Below, piece after piece: positions 32,462 through 44,547 of a stretch of 64,000 bases of DNA. The position numbers and the translations under genes were made by a program. The notes below the pieces were generated by a model, which worked only from the letters and a program-made list of their open reading frames with translations, did no database searches and was not told the origin of the DNA. Positions within the stretch are counted from its first letter, which is position 1, and each line of letters starts with the position of its first letter. Source of the stretch: Phlegmacium glaucopus (taxonomy: Eukaryota; Basidiomycota; Agaricomycetes; Agaricales; Cortinariaceae). The stretch spans positions 191,356 through 255,355 of the forward strand of contig MU129988.1 in NCBI GenBank assembly GCA_015039465.1. The letters run 5' to 3'.

Positions 32462-33182
32462 CAGTAGATTATCTCATAACGCATAAGCTACTGATGCATA
32501 ATTCTCATAATGCATGGAAATTTCTGAAAACCACCGTGGTTTGCGGGGAAATTTGTGCATAACGCATATCGCATAATGCATAGGTCAATTGAGGCAATTA
32601 TGCATTATCAGATTCATTTTTATAGGCATTTTTTCGAACTTTTTGTCAAAATTTCATAGTTAAGAACAAAGGGTAGCCCAAATAAGCTATAGTGGATTGA
32701 TAAATATCAATGCTGAATCATTGCGGCATTCAATTGAGCTGTAAAATATTCACAGAGAAAAACCGGAGAAAAAAATTGGAAAAAAACTTGAATTCCCAAA
32801 CTCCATGCCTGCCGCTGCTCAGGAACTGACTCGAAAACCACGTCCGAAGCCAAAGCCTTACAACAGGACAAAAACCCAGCGTGTAAAGAAAGATGCCCCT
32901 AAAACCTCAGCCAAGTCTCAGGAGTCAAGTCGAAGAGAACCTGACACTTTCTGACTAGCCTTCGTCGATAAGTTGCGTCGCGAAGATCCATGAGTAAATC
33001 AACTCAGGCGATGCTCGACAGTTAGATACATTACTTAATTAATAATTATGACAAGCTTATCTGTCACGCTCCTCCTCTGTTTACATGGGTCACATAATCG
33101 TGACAAATCCTGTAGTGCATAAATCTCATAATGCATAGCCGAAATGCTGCCCCACCATTATGCGTTATGAGATAATCTACTG
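32462..33182. mobile_element. Tc1/mariner-pogo-like TIR element, TA duplication
   Basis: Inverted ends of about 25 bp begin CAGTAGATTATCTCATAACG (32462, and inverted at 33182), flanked by TA on each side (32460-32461 and 33183-33184). TA target sites and CAGT ends are typical of Tc1/mariner and fungal pogo/Fot elements. The 721-bp length and lack of transposase mark it as a deletion derivative. Inner ATGCATTATGAG words repeat near both ends. Confidence 0.8.
32805..32954 (+). CDS. Small basic ORF (49 residues) inside the TA element
   Basis: Runs from ATG 32805 to TGA 32954: begins MPAAAQELTRKPRPKPKPYN and continues RTKTQRVKKDAPKTSAKSQE. Very rich in Lys, Arg and Pro, AT-hook-like in composition. 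It could be the N-terminal remnant of the lost transposase or of a second transposon protein. Coding status is unproven. Confidence 0.3.
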   Translation: MPAAAQELTRKPRPKPKPYNRTKTQRVKKDAPKTSAKSQESSRREPDTF

Positions 33183-34267
33183 TATATCGAACTGCTTCGT
33201 AGTTATGATCTTGCCATTCAGTCTTGATTACTGAAATCACATGACGCACGTCGTGTGAATCTTGTTGTGTACACGAGCACACATTACATTTCCATTCGTT
33301 TTCTCTTTACTACCACCTAATACTACTGTCTCTACCTCATTCCGATATATCCTTTCCACTCTTACTTACTTTACCCATCCTCTTTGTTTTTCACCCACCC
33401 ACCCACACCAAAACGAGAGCAGAGGAGGTCCGTTGGGGTTAGCCACCAGCAACCCCATCGGTCCTTCGCCCTGGAGTCTCGACGACCCTCTCGTCGTCGG
33501 CTCTTCACCCCCACCCCAACTGCTCCTACTTATTCTACCTATACATTTATTATCACTCCTCACCATTGCGAGTTAGTATACAAGATTGATCCTTTAAGAC
33601 ATCGTGATAAATTTCCTGGGCAAAAAAACAATAATTAAATGTAGGGTTGAAGGTTTGCAAATGAGGAAGATGTTTACTTACCTGGAACCTTGTTTCAGCT
33701 CGCGTCAGATTCCTACCCTCACTTTCTCCCCCTTGGCCTTCTTCTTGGGACAGATATCGGTCCATTACTTCTTCTCTGTAGTCTTGTGCATGAAATGAAT
33801 ACAATCTTTCAAAATCTCTTAGATGATCCTCTTGCAAAGCCTTGATACGTTCTCTGATGTGACCTGAATCATCATCTGGTTTATCTATTTCTATTTTCAT
33901 TTCTTCTAGGCTGACCAAAGATTACTTTCCGTTGGAATTGACAAAATCTATGAAACGTACGTTGGAATTGGGGATTTTTTATGATTTATCATGATTTATC
34001 ATGTATAGAGCTCTACGATGCTGGTTGAGAGCGTCGTACAAATTCGAGTTGTTGATTTGTTCCGGTTCTGTTGGCCCTTCTATAAAGCTGTTATGTCCCT
34101 CATAGCTAGGTTTAGGTTTCTTGATGATGGATAGAGTCTCAATGTTCATGGTTATGAGCCAAAACCTGTATTATTATAAGGCCTTTGAATTGTTGTGGTG
34201 CAAGCTTGGTGCAAGGTTGAAGAAAAATAGCCGTGACATCAGCCCTCGTGATCGATTTCATGAGTAA

Positions 34268-37200
34268 ATATGTCACGCGGCTCCACACTAAACAACTTGT
34301 AATTCTGTACTGGACCTAGCACTCCTTCCGAGTCATTTGAGGCTATACACTCTTTCTGACGGCATACGCTCAATCCAGGCAATCTTGAAGGCACTCAAAG
34401 TCCATGTAGTGGAACTCCCTGCGGCGTTTTTACTCCTTGAGGATAAGAAATTGTATCGCCTTCCTATGTTTGCAACTTTTCTACCGGCAGCACCATTCCC
34501 TAAGACCGCAGGCGAGAAAATATGCCCGTTGTCACTATAAGAAAGACGAGGATGAATATCTCTATCGCACGTAAGTGGTACGATATCTTATATTTACTGA
34601 ACAAACTACAGAGAATCCAGATTTTCCCAGCGGGAGATGCACAAGGACGAGATGTAATAATAGTGTTTGAATAGAGTGCGTTTGAAAACAGAAGTCTTTT
34701 CACATAATCTCTGACGCTGTCTCTGACGCTGTGTTCTTCATGATTTATGCCCAGGCTTGTTTCTGATGCTGAGTGGGATATAATGATTGAAAAGTCCTGA
34801 ATTAAGATCGGCCGTTCGCCTTCATAAATTTGTCTCAGTGCATACGGCGGGGGTTTCATCTCGTTTCCGTTCTGAACGCTCTTGACATCGTTGCGCGACA
34901 CGACCAACTAATCAGCTGACCCTCCATTCTCCTCGGCTTTTTATGTCCCGACGAGGATCCCGCGTGCAAACTCTGATAAGGTGTCCAATTTTTTCGAAGG
35001 CCCCACCTTGCGCCTTGATATACACTTTCCCCTTGCACTGCAGCGTCATAACCGGCTGCCATCAAGAGCAGTATGTGTCGGTTAAAATGATGATTACCTA
35101 CTACTGGCTGTTTTATTAATATCAACTTTCACAGGGACTACGTCATGGGATTGCCTCGAAATATGGTCTTTCCAATATATTTCGCTCCATATCCCGAGAT
35201 AGTGTCATCACTATACAATAAGATTGGTATTTTTCTTTACGCCAGTATGTTTGCTGATGGATGCACTTGCATTCATTCCCATAGTATCATATTTCCGTTG
35301 TATAAGAGATGACTTTTGTACATGTTTCATGGTAGAGTTGGTAAATTCCCCTCTTACATCTATGATACATCTCAAACTCTCCTTGTTTGCAGCGCTTATA
35401 GGCGTTGCGGTAGCGGCACCTTCTCGTCGATCTCCCTTTGTCTTGCATGAGACAAGGGTCACTGATCCCCTTGACTGGGTTCCCGTGGGCCGCCTTGACT
35501 CACACAAGGTCCTCCCAATGCGTTTTGGACTGACCCAGCAGAACCTTCATCGAGTAGAAGAAATGCTGATGGAAGTCTCTCATCCCGAGTCACCTACTTA
35601 CGGAAAGCACTACACCCCTGCTGAAATTGTGGATATATTTGCTCCCAGCACTGAGACCATCTCTGCCGTCACTAACTGGCTTATCGACTCTGGATTCGCT
35701 CCCAACCGTTTGCGTTTGTCTGCAAACAAAGGGTGGCTTGCAGTTGAGGCGACAACCTCCGAAGTGGAAAATCTCCTGAATGCAGAATATCATGTCTACA
35801 ACCACGCCTCCGGAGACCAGCAGTTCGGTTAGTCCTCTTGGATCACCGCTTAGTCCAACGTTGACCACTTTGTTAGGTTGCCACAATTACTCTATTCCTG
35901 CTCATGTTCGTCAGCACATCGATCTGATCAGGCCGACCGTCCAATTTAACCATCGTCCTTCCCCACTCGCCGTCAATAAACGCACTGGCGGCTTGGGAGC
36001 GCCAAATGGCCTTAATGGACCCAAGAAATCAAGTAAGGCTGTCACCATCACACCTACATTGAGCACCTGTGATCAGATGATCACTTTGGACTGTCTCCGT
36101 GCTCTCTACTCAATTAACCATACCCCTGTTGCAACGGCCAAGAACTCCTATGGGATTGGTATGTGCAACACTATCTATTCTTGTTCAGGATTGCTGATAG
36201 TTCGTAGTCGAATTTACACCGCAAGCATTTTTGGCTGGAGATCTTGATCTCTTCTTCGCGTAAGATTATAAAATCTTGATTAGATGCATTGATTGACTCC
36301 CTCATAGGAATTTCTCCCCAAGTCTTGTTGGTGTGCGTCCAAAGAACGTCTTTATCGATGGAGGTGATTGTTTGCGCCAATATCTACCATTGTCAAATTC
36401 ATAATTATCATGATAGCTATCATTCAAACGACTGATCAAAGCTTTAACTTCAATGGCGAGAGTGATCTAGATCTTGAATACGCTATGGGTTTGACAGCAC
36501 CCCAGACCATTACCCTTCTTCAGACCGGTGATATTGTTGAAGGTTGTCTTGCTGTCACCACTTAACTTTGTCCTTCAGGCTGACTTTACATGTTTTTATA
36601 TAGGTGCTGGCTTTGACAATTGGCTCGATGCTGTTGATGGTTCATTCTGCACGTTTGAAGGTGGTGACGATCCCACCCAGGTGAAATCATTTCCTTTCAC
36701 TGACCATCACACCATCTCATCCATTATATAGGATGGTATCTACCCAGATACTCAACCAGGCGGTTTTGACCGTAGGCAGTTTGGCAGTCATTTATTTATA
36801 TGATACTTATATTGAGGTTCATATCTAACCAGAACCTGAGTCCTGTGGTATCGTCGCCCCTCCCTTCGTCGTGTCTGTTTCTTACGGTCAGGACGAGGCA
36901 ACCGTCACTGCTGCATTCGCGAATCGCCAGTGCACAGAATATGCGAAGGTCTGTACAGGGCTTTCGTTCGTTGTCATACCGTTATCTATCTTACATGAAT
37001 GTTAATCAGCTCGGCATGTTGGGAACCTCCGTGCTATATAGTAGTGGTGATAATGGTGTCGCTGGAAACGGTGGCGCATGCTTGACCTCTACAGGTTCGT
37101 CCCTTTTTATCTCCACATATTCTTGTTCTGACTGGGTATTTCAGGGACAATTTCTAAAGGAGGGAAAAGATTTAATCCTGACTTCCCCGTAGGCAACGAT

Positions 37201-39091
37201 CGTAGTTCTCAAAATAATACAATCTCACTGTGTTTTATAGGTCACTTGTCCATTCGTTACTGCTGTTGGGGCCACCCAAGTTAACCCGGGTTCAACCGTT
37301 AATGATCCAGAAAGCGCATGCGAACAAGTCATTTTCTCTGGCGGAGGATTCTCCAACATCTTTCCGTGAGTCCTCTACGTGGGGTTTCTGTGTTCGTCAT
37401 TCAGCTTTGGGTCATAGGATGCCTTCGTATCAAGCAACTGCTGTTACCAATTTCTTAACATTGCACCCGCCTCCTTTCACATCTGCCCAGTTCAACAATA
37501 CTGGAAAAGTTTGTATTTACCAGACATCTTCTCGCCTGATCCTCACATAACTTTCTTCCGCAGGCTCGTGGTTTCCCAGATCTGTCGGCTAACGGGTACG
37601 TTTTCTCGCGGCTGAATTGTTTCATGCCTCAAATGACGTCTTAAACAAGTGCAAACTATATTATTGGTATGTTCTTCAGGTCCATTTAAAAATTTCGGTC
37701 TTACGACCATGAGCAGGTATTAACGGAGCATTCGGACTTGTTTTTGGAACTTCTGCCTCCTCACCCGTCGTTGGATCGATGATCACCCTTGTCAATGACG
37801 CTCGACTTGCAGATGGGAAAGGACCCGTGGGCTTCCTCAATCCATCGGTATCTTCTAGATATAACGTCTGAGTACTGAATGACTAATGTATTGGGTTTGT
37901 TCGTTGACAGATATATTCTTCGAGCTTCGCATCAGGATTCCACGATATCACATCTGGAGGTAACCAAGGATGCGGTGAGTTCATCATGATCCACTCTCAT
38001 GCTTCCATTGAATGCTTATACTTCCGTCTCCGCTAGGCACCCCTGGTTTCACTGCGTAAGCAGTCCTCTCTTCCTAATTATTCCTCCTGACTCTGACTGG
38101 CTTCTCTTCAGGACAACTGGTTGGGACCCTGTCACTGGTGAGTGCCTTTCCTCGCTATTCAAATTTTGTCATACTTCTACCATTTTCCCCCAGGTGTTGG
38201 CACACCAAACCTTGCTAATTTGCTCCCTCTGTTTTTGGCATTGCCTTGATCAGAATCGCAATAAGGTAACATCGTCGGAGTCATTGGTAAGGTTTTGGGA
38301 AACTGTAATGAATCGGGTCTGTAAAGGCAACCTCTCTATGCAATCAATCTCTAGTCGTAACTCTCTGGTTGTAACTCTTTTATGTATAAAGGATGAAATA
38401 GTTGATCTTGACACTGATCATCCTATTGAGGTACAGACTCTGCAAAGTCCAGACAGGTGGGGCGAAAGCTGTCGACATCGAGGACACGCCAGCGGTTTGA
38501 TTGAATCTAGGTCGTCGATGTCATCCTTTGAAGTTGAACTACCACTGTCCCTTGCGGAAGACACCAAGTTGCATCTGAATTATGGTGATAGCAGCTTCCC
38601 ATTGTTCCCAATTAACGATGGCTGAAGTAAAATCATATAAGTAGCCAGTGAGTCTGTATAAATTTGTCACCGCCGAAGTCTGCCGTGAGTAACCTGTAGT
38701 CGATTTGTATCAACATACGAGTAATTATAGTCTGTGTTTGTCCATGAAAGGAAGCTGCAATGTCTCTGCAAGCAACAGGGTCCGAAGTGGCCTTTAACAT
38801 CGCCATTCCAGAAGAAAGCCTCTCTACCTTGCGTAGTAAGCTAGCACTAACGACTTTACCCGACGAACTTGAAGATGCTGGGTGGGACTACGGCGCACCT
38901 CTTGGAGACATTCGTCGTCTACTTTCTCGGTGGAAGGAGGGATATGACTGGAGGAAGAATGAAGCCCAATTGAACGCAGAGTTACCCCAGTTCACAAGGG
39001 ATATTGAAGTACAAGGGCATGGTACACTCAACATTCATTATGTACATAAGAAAAGCGAAGTGGTGGATGCGATACCTTTGCTATTTGTTCA
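34268..39091 (+). repeat. Segmental duplication, unit B
   Basis: Direct repeat of 26639-31377. Unit B continues into the complete epoxide hydrolase gene, so it preserves the ancestral arrangement sedolisin then epoxide hydrolase on one strand, about 510 bases apart. Confidence 0.9.
35362..38249 (+). CDS. Secreted sedolisin (S53) tripeptidyl-peptidase-like protease, copy B
   Basis: Nineteen exons: 35362-35827, 35877-36158, 36208-36259, 36308-36363, 36417-36542, 36604-36680, 36732-36771, 36833-36948, 37010-37094, 37145-37188, 37241-37365, 37418-37508, 37564-37595, 37650-37666, 37717-37847, 37911-37974, 38037-38055, 38112-38137 and 38194-38249. They total 1,905 nt and 634 residues, the same as copy A. 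Signal peptide, pro-domain and catalytic residues E300, D304, D419 and S549 are all present. The difference from copy A is a 48-nt intron at 36260-36307 splitting the FFANFSP coding region; copy A is continuous there and reads FFRNFSP. The 17-nt exon 37650-37666 and the 19-nt exon 38037-38055 are real micro-exons, since the frame closes only with them. Extracellular acid protease by family. Confidence 0.9.
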
Positions 39092-40411
39092 TGGGTGTGA
39101 GCAGAAATGGTTCTCACTACTCAGGTTCACATTCAAGCTGATGACGCATACCTCAGGGCCTGGAGGTTTCTTTGAAGTGCGGAAAATGTTGCCTTTGCTT
39201 GTACAGGCAGATCCAGAATTTCCGAGCTTTCATGTCGTTGCGCTTAGTTTGCCTGGATATGGATTTTCTGAGGCTCCCAAAAAACCAGGATTCGAACTCA
39301 AGCAGTATGCGGAGGTATGTACTATGGTCATCAATCTTGCATTTACACTAAGGTTCGCTGGTGTGTAGGTCGGTAATAAGTTGATGCTCGCTCTAGGCTA
39401 CCATGAATACGGTAAACATACATACTGGCCTGACCACTTCGATACATAAGTGTTGATATCTTATTTGCCTTAGTCACTCAAGGGGGGGACTGGGGACACC
39501 TCGTGCGTTCAACCCAGGAATCATCTAGAAATGCGCATTGAGCTTGTATTTTTACAGATCACACGAAAGATGGCTCAGGAATACGGTCATAAACATAGCA
39601 AAGCATGGCATTCCAACTTTCCTCTGTAACTATATTTTATACTCTCTAAATTTCACCGCTCACAATTTGATTCTTTTCTCTCCTCAAGTACTAACCCCCC
39701 TCATCCTATTCACCGCCCTCTCCTCATGCTGTCGCATCTCCTGTTCAGCTACACGCCTGCCGAAAAGGAAGGCCTCAAACGGACCATATGGCACCGGACA
39801 ATTGGGCAAGGTTATTTTAAAGAACAGTCTACTCAGCCCCAGACCCTCGGATACGGACTCGCGGATTCCCCCATTGGACTACTATCTTGGATCTATGAGA
39901 AGCTCGTTCGTTGGACAGATAATTATCCCTGGGATGACGATGAAGGTAAAACTTCTATATCCAATATTTGGCCATACCTATTTATCTATCTATCTACCCA
40001 ACAGTTTTGACTTGGATTTCGATATATTGGTTCTCTCGTGCAGGTCCTGCGGCTTCGTTGCGTATATACTACGAAGTTGTCAAAGCTAACCTTCCAATGG
40101 CTCACAAGCCTGAGCCTACTACCATTCCCATGGGTTATTCGTATTTTCCGAAAGAGCTCATTTCCTTACCACGGAGGTATGCTCGTGTTCCACAAGTTCT
40201 TGATTCTCTTACGCCTGCTAATAATAATAACGATTCTTCTCATCTTAGATGGCTGAAAGCCCCAAATCTTGTATTCCAGTCCGAACACGATAGTGGAGGT
40301 CATTTTGCTGCACATGAAAGACCCCAAGAACTGGTTGGGGACTTGAGGAGGATGTTTGGGAAAGATGGACCTGCGTTTGGAGTTGTTCCGGGGAAGGTGG
40401 GTTATGTTTGA
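38760..40411 (+). CDS. Epoxide hydrolase (EHN + alpha/beta hydrolase), copy B, intact
   Basis: Eight exons: 38760-39096, 39157-39314, 39369-39411, 39474-39502, 39558-39625, 39689-39945, 40005-40176 and 40249-40411 (1,227 nt, 408 residues). The first third is the epoxide-hydrolase N-terminal domain (EHN). The hydrolase fold follows, with the oxyanion motif HGWPG (111-115), the nucleophile D185 in QGGDWGH and the catalytic H373 in DSGGHFAAHE. The enzyme opens epoxides to diols through an Asp ester; relatives are microsomal-type, but no clear membrane anchor is seen here. It lies downstream of sedolisin B on the same strand. A third copy at 60622-62305 has the same exon lengths except for one extra codon in exon 1. 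Substrate unknown. Confidence 0.9.
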
Positions 40412-41902
40412 TATAGAAATGCCAGGATGGTCCTGCCAGTGCTTATTTCGGCTGCCAAGTCCGAGTCAGCAAGCCCTCGTGATTTGAATTCATGTAATTG
40501 TTTTACTTCTAAGTTTCAATGTTATCATTGGCCTTGCCACGCTCACTCGGCACTTCTCACACTGACTCGCCGTTGATCTTTTTTTTTCCATACAAATAAC
40601 AGCATGCCAAAAATTTTAGGCGTCTAAAAAAAATCGGATAAAAATGGTTTTACACTATGTAACTTTCGAGCTTAAAAGAAACCTAATGACGAAATTAAGT
40701 GCAGTCATTGGTCAGTTTTCGATGGATGAAAATTATGGTGCGGGCCAACTAGCCACCACTAATTTTGTACAGGTCTTGGCAGCGGCAAAATCGGCTGAAA
40801 AATAATAATAACTGACCAACGAAGAGGATGCTTGAGGATGCTTGGCGTGTAAATTATTAACAATGAAAAATAGCCTGATGCAAAATTTTCAGCTTTGAGC
40901 GTGCCTCGCTGTTCAAAAAAGTATAACAAATACCTTAAATCTCAAGCTCGTGCAGGACGTCGTCACGTCCTAGAAGAACCTCGTCGGGATGTCTGGAGCC
41001 GGTTAACCGTTATTATCGAGTGTACTGGCAGCACTGTCAACGAAGAATTTAATAACTCATCCAGTTTTTATTTTTTCGCAAATCCCTTTAACAATTGTTC
41101 TTGATTCATTCAAAGAATGCGTTTTGTTAGGTCATTAAGGATTCGGGTCAGTTTTGGCTTGGGTTATTTTTCCTGTACAAAACGGTGGATAGTCGGCACG
41201 CACCATAACTCATGCCAGTGTAAGAACTTTGTGGATGTAATACTAACAATCACAACGACATTATTCACATGAATATTCGGTTTCCGAACGACGGCAAATG
41301 ACACTCAGTAAAAAGCGAATATCGCGTGAATATTTACAGTTCACTTTCCGCAGGCTTTTATTCGAGGGAATAGATTGTTTTTGACTGGATGGCCGCGAAG
41401 CCCAGTCCAAATTCCATCCTGATGTGGATGTGACTCGCGAATTAAACCATAATCTGCAGCTGTAAGAGGCCCTCTTACAGATTATTACAGAATAAACCTT
41501 TTAGGAAGGACCTGGAAGGTGTCAAGCCAAAACCACCGTAAACTTACTACCGATTGTATCGTCGTCCACCGGGACAGCGGACAGCTAGTGTTTCACGACG
41601 CCCAATTATGCTGACTTCCCCTCTGAAGGATCAAAAATTCTCTGCATTTTCTAAACTAAGTAACTTCCAACTTTAAAAAGTTAATGAGACGGTGCCGTAC
41701 CTATAAGTAAACTCGGCTCGGGCAAAAGCGATCACCGCATTAAACTTAGCCATTCGTTACATGTATACAGAGTTCTTCTTGATCTGATCCTGACTAGGAC
41801 GACTTGAGTGAACCAAATAATCATTACATATTTATAAAAGGGAATGTTCTTATCATCTATCTGATCCCACAGAAGACTTTCATCCAAACTTCCTTCATCT
41901 AC
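40412..41902. other. Intergenic region between epoxide hydrolase B and TRP4
   Basis: No gene recognised. The last few hundred bases probably contain the TRP4 promoter, but no element stands out. Confidence 0.5.
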
Positions 41903-43034
41903 ATGGTCGAATACACTTCAAAAACTTTTCGTCCACTATTGGACAAATTGGTGCAAACGCCTGAATATTTCAGTCCAGACGATGTCAAGGAATCGCTTGA
42001 ACATCTGTTCACCCCAGATGCTCTTCATCCAGCTCAAATCGGCGCTTTTTTGACTGCGCTACATATTCATCGTGTTGAACGGAGACCGGAATCGTTGGTA
42101 GCAGCAGCTTCTCTGCTCCGTGCACGGGCGTTGAAAGCCGCTGTCGAGGACACGGAAAATGATTTCGTGGTCGATATTGTTGGCACCGGCGGTGATGGGT
42201 ACAATTTATTCAACGTCAGCACAACCGCTGCAATTGTGGCAGCCGGTGCTGGAGCTCGTGTGATAAAGGTGCTTTTTGTGGTTCTCATGTTCAATCGTCA
42301 ATCTTATCGCTTTCTAGCATGGCAGTCGAGCCTCGAGTTCTTCTTCTGGGTCGGCCGATCTATTAGAATCTCTGGATTGTCTTTTCAAAGTTCCTACTGC
42401 AGGGACACCTATGCCCATACCTCGCATACCCTTCACTTTCATCCTGGCACCCCATTATCATCCATCCCTGGCTTCTATCGCACCCTATCGGAGAGCCCTT
42501 CCTTTCCGTACAATGTTCAACGTTCTCGGTCCTTTACTCAATCCAGCCAAACCACGGGGTATGGTTCTCGGCATCGCAGAACCCGAAATCGGCCCTACTT
42601 TTGCCCAATCTTTGGGTGACGGCGGCGTCGAACGCGCATTGGTGGTATGTGGGTTCGAGCGCCTTGACGAGATCAGTTGCGCAGGTCCTACTCATGTGTG
42701 GGAGTTGAGGGATGGGAAAGTCACGAAGACCATTCTCAAGCCAGAGGATTTTGGTCTTCCCCTTCATGAGCTTGCCACTGTTCGGGGAGGCACGCCGATG
42801 GAGAATGCAGCCACATTCAAAACACTCCTTACTTCAGGAAACAAGATCCCGGAGAATCTTGTCCCCGTGCTAGACTTTGTCTTGATAAATGCTTCGGCGT
42901 TGCTGGTGGTCGCGGGCATAGCAAATGACTACATTGAGGGTACAAGGCTTGCACGAGAAAGTATCATTACAGGAAAAGCTTGGAATGCCTTGGAGACTTT
43001 CCGCGATGCTGGGAAGAAGGCCTCCCATGCATAA
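41903..43034 (+). CDS. TRP4: Anthranilate phosphoribosyltransferase
   Basis: Two exons, 41903-42268 and 42318-43034, with one 49-nt GT-AG intron, give 360 residues, the usual length. The enzyme joins anthranilate to PRPP in the second step of tryptophan synthesis in the cytosol. Family motifs: GTGGDG at 94-99 (PRPP binding), NVSTTAAIVAAGAGARVIK, then HGSRASSSSGSADLLESL across the splice, LAPHYHPSLASIAPYR, FRTMFNVLGPLLNPA and the C-terminal INASALLVVAG. The start at 41903 was chosen because the helical N-terminal domain begins there (TFRPLLDKLV); an upstream in-frame ATG at 41804 gives an unusual extension. The gene looks functional. Confidence 0.93.
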
Positions 43035-44539
43035 TTTTTTTAAATTATCTAATATCTATAGCTTCGTTAGACAAGGCTCTTGCCTTAGGAAGTTTTCAGA
43101 GGCCCACAATCACTGGCTGCGACCATACTTTTGAGAAACAAAACACCGAGCAAGGGTGGAGCATTGTCATTGATCACTTGATAATCAACATAAGTAGATA
43201 AGTAGACCATGCGTATGTTAAGGCGATCTTTGCCGTCGTGTCGTAAATATTCGTACGCTCTAGGACGTAAGAGATATACCTTGCTGCAGTATATACAGCA
43301 AAGTGATGCAGAGTGATGCCTGTATGTAGGACTTAATCCCAAAGATATAACGTATTTCTACGTTGATCTTTCTGCCTGTGGCAGGGCATCAATTGGTTAG
43401 AGGATTAATGAAACGTACGGAGTCGTAAAAACTCACCCAGTGGCCCTAACCATTGGACAGTAAATGTACGACTACGCACTTAGGGGTCGCGCCGAATCCG
43501 TCTCTGTTCAAGCAATGTACAGTTGTTATGAGTAACAATCGATGGATGAAGTAAGAGAAATCGAGCTTACTCAACGAACTCGAACGGTGTAATTGCCTGC
43601 GCCTGGTCTGATGCAAATGTGTGACATCTAAATGAGAGCTAGTCGTGAATATCGATATCGGTATCAAACAGGGACATTTGTACTCACCACAACCAAAGGA
43701 CAATGACCTTGCTCTTTCACAGATGGTGTTAAGAGGGGATCTACCAGAGAGCCTGAGCACCTAGGACAGAATCGAGACCTTTATACAATCAGCCTCATGT
43801 CAGTTAGGGTAGGCATAGAACAACTAGCTGCGGGCACGTTGCAATTCTTATCGATAGATTCCAATCCTCAAGGCCACTTAGAACCGAAAAGATTTCTCTA
43901 CGACCGGCAATACATTGTCAGCTGGAAGTAGTCAACAACAAAATACAAAAAGTATATAAGACGACCAATGTAAACTTTGTGATAAATGGAGTATCTTATT
44001 GTTGGAAAAAATGTCCTGGGGTAATTGATTTTATACGAGACAGTGAAACACTGTCTAAAAACTCAGTGGAAAAAAATGCATTAAGATGCATATTCTCCCA
44101 GAGAGGTTACCTGCCCATTATGAATGAAACATGCGAGATATTTCTTTCACAATGGGAGAATATGCTGGAAGAGACCATATCAATAAGATTTGGATCGAGG
44201 GGCGACAGCGACCATGAAACCTCACCGAGTTAGACCCACACATTCATACGCAACTTTCCTATTGTCCGGCGTGTGTTGTGCAATCCTCGGAAGGTGCAAA
44301 TCACTGATGATGGATAGGTAAATGTCGACGTCAATGCAGACACTCAAAGGCGCCGTGTATTCACACACCTCGTTTATATGGACTCTTGGTCGTTGGGGAG
44401 TAGTCTCCAAATATAACAAAATGAATAAGAGCAGATTTTATATTGAGTGGTTTAGGGCAGGTTCGTGACTAGGTGACTAGTGAGTCATTGAATGAGTTGC
44501 TAATTGCCGGAGCCAGAGTTCGTAACTTGAAGAGATGCC
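43035..44539. other. Gene-free stretch between TRP4 and a hAT element
   Basis: Only short frames without recognisable family. A minus-strand frame at 43760-43446 may hide a small spliced gene, but no signature supports it. Confidence 0.4.
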
Positions 44540-44547
44540 GACGGAAG

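Larger units (their letters stand above)
32084..33906 (-). pseudogene. Unrecognised minus-strand gene, cut at its 3' end and split by a TA element
   Basis: A first-exon-like frame at 33906-33690 reads MKIEIDKPDDDSGHIRERIK, LQEDHLRDFERLYSFHAQDY and TRAETRFQ before a GTAAGT. A later frame reads KTEWQDHNYEAVRY up to the TA element at 33183, continuing on the other side at 32461 as ISQLLALVKQRNEVEIRQEE, RREQMFPISFDDFKEKAKYI and NWAWRQVQPLKDIF. Removing the element and one TA restores the frame exactly. The 3' part ends where the DAM1-derived segment begins (about 32060). The protein is charged and helical; I do not recognise the family and could not join the exons between 33690 and 33240. Confidence 0.5.

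Noticed and set aside
43383..43450. tRNA-like stretch
   Set aside because: Some D-loop-like bases occur, but no acceptor stem or anticodon arm could be paired.
43446..43760. Small spliced gene on the minus strand
   Set aside because: A plausible intron is visible, but neither possible product has a recognisable signature or a convincing start.
43979..44233. 84-residue ORF, considered as a P450 remnant
   Set aside because: Only vague resemblance and no heme-binding or other fixed motif.
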